From the NCBI GenBank assembly GCA_013365325.1, contig JABVXV010000042.1, positions 1 through 64,000 on the forward strand: DNA of 64,000 nucleotides, in the 5' to 3' direction. Both the position numbers and the translations under genes were made by a program. Each line of letters opens with the position of its first letter. Position 1 is the stretch's first letter. Shown piece after piece: positions 61,001 to 64,000 of this stretch. Origin of the DNA: Dipetalonema caudispina. Lineage: Eukaryota > Nematoda > Chromadorea > Rhabditida > Onchocercidae. Below the pieces are notes generated by a model. The model was not told where the DNA came from. It was given only the letters and a program-made list of their open reading frames with translations, and did no database searches.

Positions 61001-62303
61001 TAGTTCAGTTTTGTTATAACCTCACAAGACAAGATTTGGGGTTAAAATAAGAATGAACAAACTTTCAGTCCTTTTTTTTTTTAGTAAGCTTATAATTTTA
61101 ATATACGTAACTTTCAACTTTACATTATACAGGGCAATGTTTTTGATGGTGTGTCTGTTGAATATATTGTTGTTGCTATTACTTCGAGATCTATCTCTAA
61201 GCTTAATTGTCTGGGCAGTACTTATCATGCGAACATATAATCTACCACTTGCTGTTCTACAATTGTTGCTGGGATATTGCTTGGCATGGATTGGTGCGAC
61301 ACCATTCTTGGTTATCCGTGCTATCTTTTCTTCGTTTTTTTATTTAGTAAGTGATTATCAAGGATTTTCCACACATAACTTCTTTAGTTATTGTTTGTTG
61401 TTATGTTATTTGTTTTAAATCTTAGGCATACATTCTAACCTTTTATACCATTGACAGTTAAAATTATGTTTTGAGATGATTAAATTTGGAAGTTCTGGAC
61501 CAGTCAGCAAGACACTTTTTGTTTTGCTAAAAGATTAAGTTTGGTTGAAGAAAAATCAATATTGTCTTGAATGTGGTGATGGTCAAAAATGATCATAAGA
61601 CTGTAAAATGAATCTTAGAGGATGCTCTAGGGAGAGGATCTTGCATTATCTGAGCTCCACTAATGCATTAAATCTTCATCTTTTGGTTAAATTAGTTAAT
61701 AGAAGCATCGCTACTTCTAATTTAGGCTTGATAGATGTGAAGTAGGAATAGAGAAGTTGATCTTCGTTGCGAAAAAGAGCGCTAATTACTGTATTTCTCA
61801 AGACTTCTCGGTAGAATCCTTTATGCGACGCAGTGATTCTTTTCAAAAGCTTGGTATTGAATCTTGATCAGCAGCATTTTCAACATCATTGGGGTTTTAA
61901 TTTTGATCTTAGTTTACAGGGTAATTCGAATAATCTTTCAACGATTGACATTGCTGCTGGATTTGCTGGTGTGGAAACCTATCAACCGGTACAAATTGCT
62001 ATGCAAATTGTGATCAGCACTTATTCTGGACCACTGTTGACAGTGTTTGGTTGGTGGAAATATTTAGTTGGAGAGTCTATCACATCGATTTCACTATCAC
62101 AGAAGCGAAATGCACTGCTTTGCTGGATGTGCTTTGTGTTACAACTGAATATGTCATTGTGTTTGTTATCTCTATATATTCAGCGTTATCACCTTTTCGT
62201 TTGGTCTGTTTTTGCTCCAAAATTTTTATATGAATTTTCTCATCTTGTGATATTGACAGTGGTTAACATTCTGATTTACGTTTATGATAAGTTTGATATA
62301 TAA
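55046..62303 (+). CDS. GPI ethanolamine phosphate transferase 2 (PIGG/GPI7)
   Basis: Seventeen exons (55046-55291, 55365-55474, 55727-55829, 56142-56244, 56495-56586, 56950-57100, 57529-57711, 57998-58191, 58644-58698, 58827-58932, 59373-59450, 59657-59799, 60157-60232, 60572-60760, 60842-60898, 61133-61346, 61872-62303) encode 843 aa; human PIGG has 983. The ER enzyme adds ethanolamine phosphate to the second mannose of GPI. The lumenal phosphatase-like domain shows D39, PTVTMPRIK (74-82, nucleophile region), LHYLGLDHIGH (179-189), GDHGM (230-234) and GSHGG. Multiple membrane helices follow. The C-terminus matches PIGG closely: LQGNSNNLSTIDIAAGFAG and RYHLFVWSVFAPKFLYE. The 57-nt exon and the start of the last exon are tentative. 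An acceptor at 55026-55027, 18 nt before the ATG, suits spliced-leader addition. The first 14 residues form a signal anchor. Confidence 0.9.
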
Positions 62304-62851
62304 GGCCTATTATATGTATATAATGACAGATGATACAGTAATAATGAGTTTTTCCAATCTTACTATGTATTAATTAATGTATTTTAGTCCTAGTATATAA
62401 AACAGGTCGTTGGTTGGTGATCATAAGTTTTAGATATATGAAGTAAATGTAGTTATGCAGGATATCCTCAAAACTTTCTCTCTTTGAAGATAATCTGTAC
62501 TTCTTGCTCTCGTTTATTTAAACGGCTGTGTCTGTATTACCTTCTGTAACTAACCAAAATATCAGTGTTTTGATTATCCGTACTAGTTTGCATTATACAT
62601 TATATATTATTCGGATATACATAAGACGCATCCAGTGTATCATTTAATGCGAATATATCCAGATCTACATGTAAAGCCCGCCTGAATATATCCGATCTTT
62701 AATGCATTGGAGAACAGGAGTAGGGTATAGCTAACTTTAGTAGTATATTTGATATATGTTCATGATAGTTGTAATTGTTGGAGTGCCGAAACGCTACATT
62801 CATTATTTTTATTACGAATTTGAACTAAATCATAAATTAAAGATTCTGTCT
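62304..62851. other. Convergent 3' intergenic region
   Basis: 548 bases between the PIGG stop and the stop of the small minus-strand gene. AT-rich; no recognisable element and no AATAAA directly after PIGG. Confidence 0.5.
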
Positions 62852-63674
62852 TTAAATTTTATCGATGGGATCGCAGGCAACAATTTCCGCACCATCAGGA
62901 ATCTCTTCCATACGATCATACAGCACTTCCTGTACTGTGAAGTAACATGATAATCAATATTTGGGTGATGTAGTAAGGTTTGAAATACCAGTGAAGTTGT
63001 TATCGGAAAGATCGAAAGAAGAAAGAAGTATTTTTGGGCACGATGAATTAGTGCGGGATATAAGAATGAACAGAACAATAACTCCTTCGGTAGCCAATTA
63101 ATAATTAGTCGAAATTTACATCACCATGGTTTTACTTATTCAAGTACTTCTGTCAGTAGATTCGATCTTTAGAAATCTTTTCGAAATTTAAAATCTTGCG
63201 AGGATTCTCACCTGTACGAATGGACAGAATCTATGAGTGCCATCGGATCCGTAGAAATTTCGCAACTGTGATCTTGACAGTATTTTGAAATGATTAGCTA
63301 ATGTCCGAGCCTAAACAATAATGAAGGTGAATAGACAGGATGAAAGAAGAACTAAATTGGTATAGCTTAGAATCATACTTACAATTAGCATACTTACAGC
63401 ATTTCAACAAATAACTATCAGGTATGATGGAACGAAGAAAATTTGGCCATTTTTACAGTCTTCTGGACAATCACTTAAGTTATTGTCATCCGAATAAATG
63501 AAACTTGTAAATGAATGCAGATAGCAATTACATAAAGTAAATTGTATCATGCAAATATCGAAATTTAGAAAATGATGCTAGTTACTACACATCAAGAAAG
63601 TACGATACCCGCAATCCGAGTGTTATTCTGGTAGTACGAACATATGAAAGTACATTGCAACTCACTGGTATCAT
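62852..63674 (-). CDS. Probable 61-aa small protein, three exons, unknown function
   Basis: Exons 63674-63666 (MIP), 63310-63212 and 62929-62852 join in phase 0 throughout and use standard signals: donors CCA|GTGAGT and CAG|GTGAGA, acceptors TTGTTTAG and CAGTACAG. A further acceptor (GAATTTTAG) 30 nt before the ATG would serve for the spliced leader. The middle exon is open only in this frame. The first 23 residues, including SRSQLRNFYG, carry several Arg/Lys/His and no acid, like a mitochondrial presequence. The C-terminal third is acidic (YDRMEEIPDGAEIVACDP). I recognise no family. The composition and consistent splicing argue for a real gene; an additional upstream exon is possible because the leader is also open. 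Confidence 0.5.
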
Positions 63675-63943
63675 CGTGAATATTGTCCTATTTGAGAAGC
63701 AAACCTAAAATTCTCAAAATTTTCGAATAATCGATGCTATCATTTTCATTTCACTCGTATACATTATATAAATAATTGTTGCTCTATTACTACTACAAAA
63801 CAAAAAAATATTGCTTCTTGCCATTAATTATTTAATGTTAGAATAATTACCCTACTATTTATTATCAATATTTAATGATCTCATATGATGTATTCGATTA
63901 ACAAATAATTAATTTCTATCCTATCTTCTTGCAGTAAATTAAT

Positions 63944-64000
63944 ATGACCCATCGTAGAAACTACGATCAGATATCAGTGTATATTTATCAACGATATCCA
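63944..64000 (+). CDS. Possible 5' end of a + strand gene (partial)
   Basis: A strong acceptor (CTATCTTCTTGCAG, ending 63934) is followed 9 nt later by ATG at 63944, and the frame stays open for 19 codons to the window edge (MTHRRNYDQISVYIYQRYP). The arrangement is typical of a spliced-leader-accepting first exon. Too short to assign a function. Confidence 0.3.
   Translation, partial: MTHRRNYDQISVYIYQRYP

Overview
This is about 64 kb of AT-rich eukaryotic DNA. Genes are split by many small introns (mostly 150-500 nt, T-rich acceptors ending TTTCAG), and several start codons lie just downstream of a splice-acceptor-like site, as expected for spliced-leader trans-splicing. The proteins match nematode families best (LGG-1, LEC-1-type galectin, divergent-loop cyclophilin, acetylcholinesterase). 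I infer a spirurid, probably filarial, nematode. This rests on family resemblance and composition; no database was searched. All exon models were made by hand from splice signals, reading phase and protein resemblance.

Layout: 1-393, 3' end of an unidentified + gene. 664-1014 (-), truncated nucleoredoxin-like gene. 3877-5375 (-), GABARAP/LGG-1. 9791-16165 (-), TOPORS-type RING E3 ligase with a C-terminal series of SUMO-interacting-like motifs. 16307-16965 (+), possible 42-aa gene. 17550-20459 (+), AIP/XAP2-like co-chaperone. 20460-27844, gene-poor. 27845-32995 (+), acetylcholinesterase with a GPI-type tail, interrupted by a 100-N gap with identical 121-bp flanks. 34532-37741 (-), tandem-repeat galectin with a signal peptide. 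42294-44825 (+), cyclophilin with a tRNA-like insertion in intron 3. 50419-53203 (+), leaderless LEC-1-type galectin. 55046-62303 (+), PIGG (GPI ethanolamine phosphate transferase 2). 62852-63674 (-), probable 61-aa gene of unknown function. 63944-64000 (+), possible first exon running off the end.

The genes do not form an obvious pathway or operon. Most are housekeeping or surface-biology genes: ubiquitin/SUMO, autophagy, chaperoning, prolyl isomerisation, GPI-anchor synthesis, a probably GPI-anchored esterase, and two galectins. The observations most worth checking are the signal-peptide galectin with degenerate sugar-binding residues, the C-terminal SIM series of the TOPORS protein, two GC-AG introns, the duplicated flanks of the gap, the small multi-exon genes and the truncated thioredoxin-fold gene. 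I found no clear evidence of an entirely new system.
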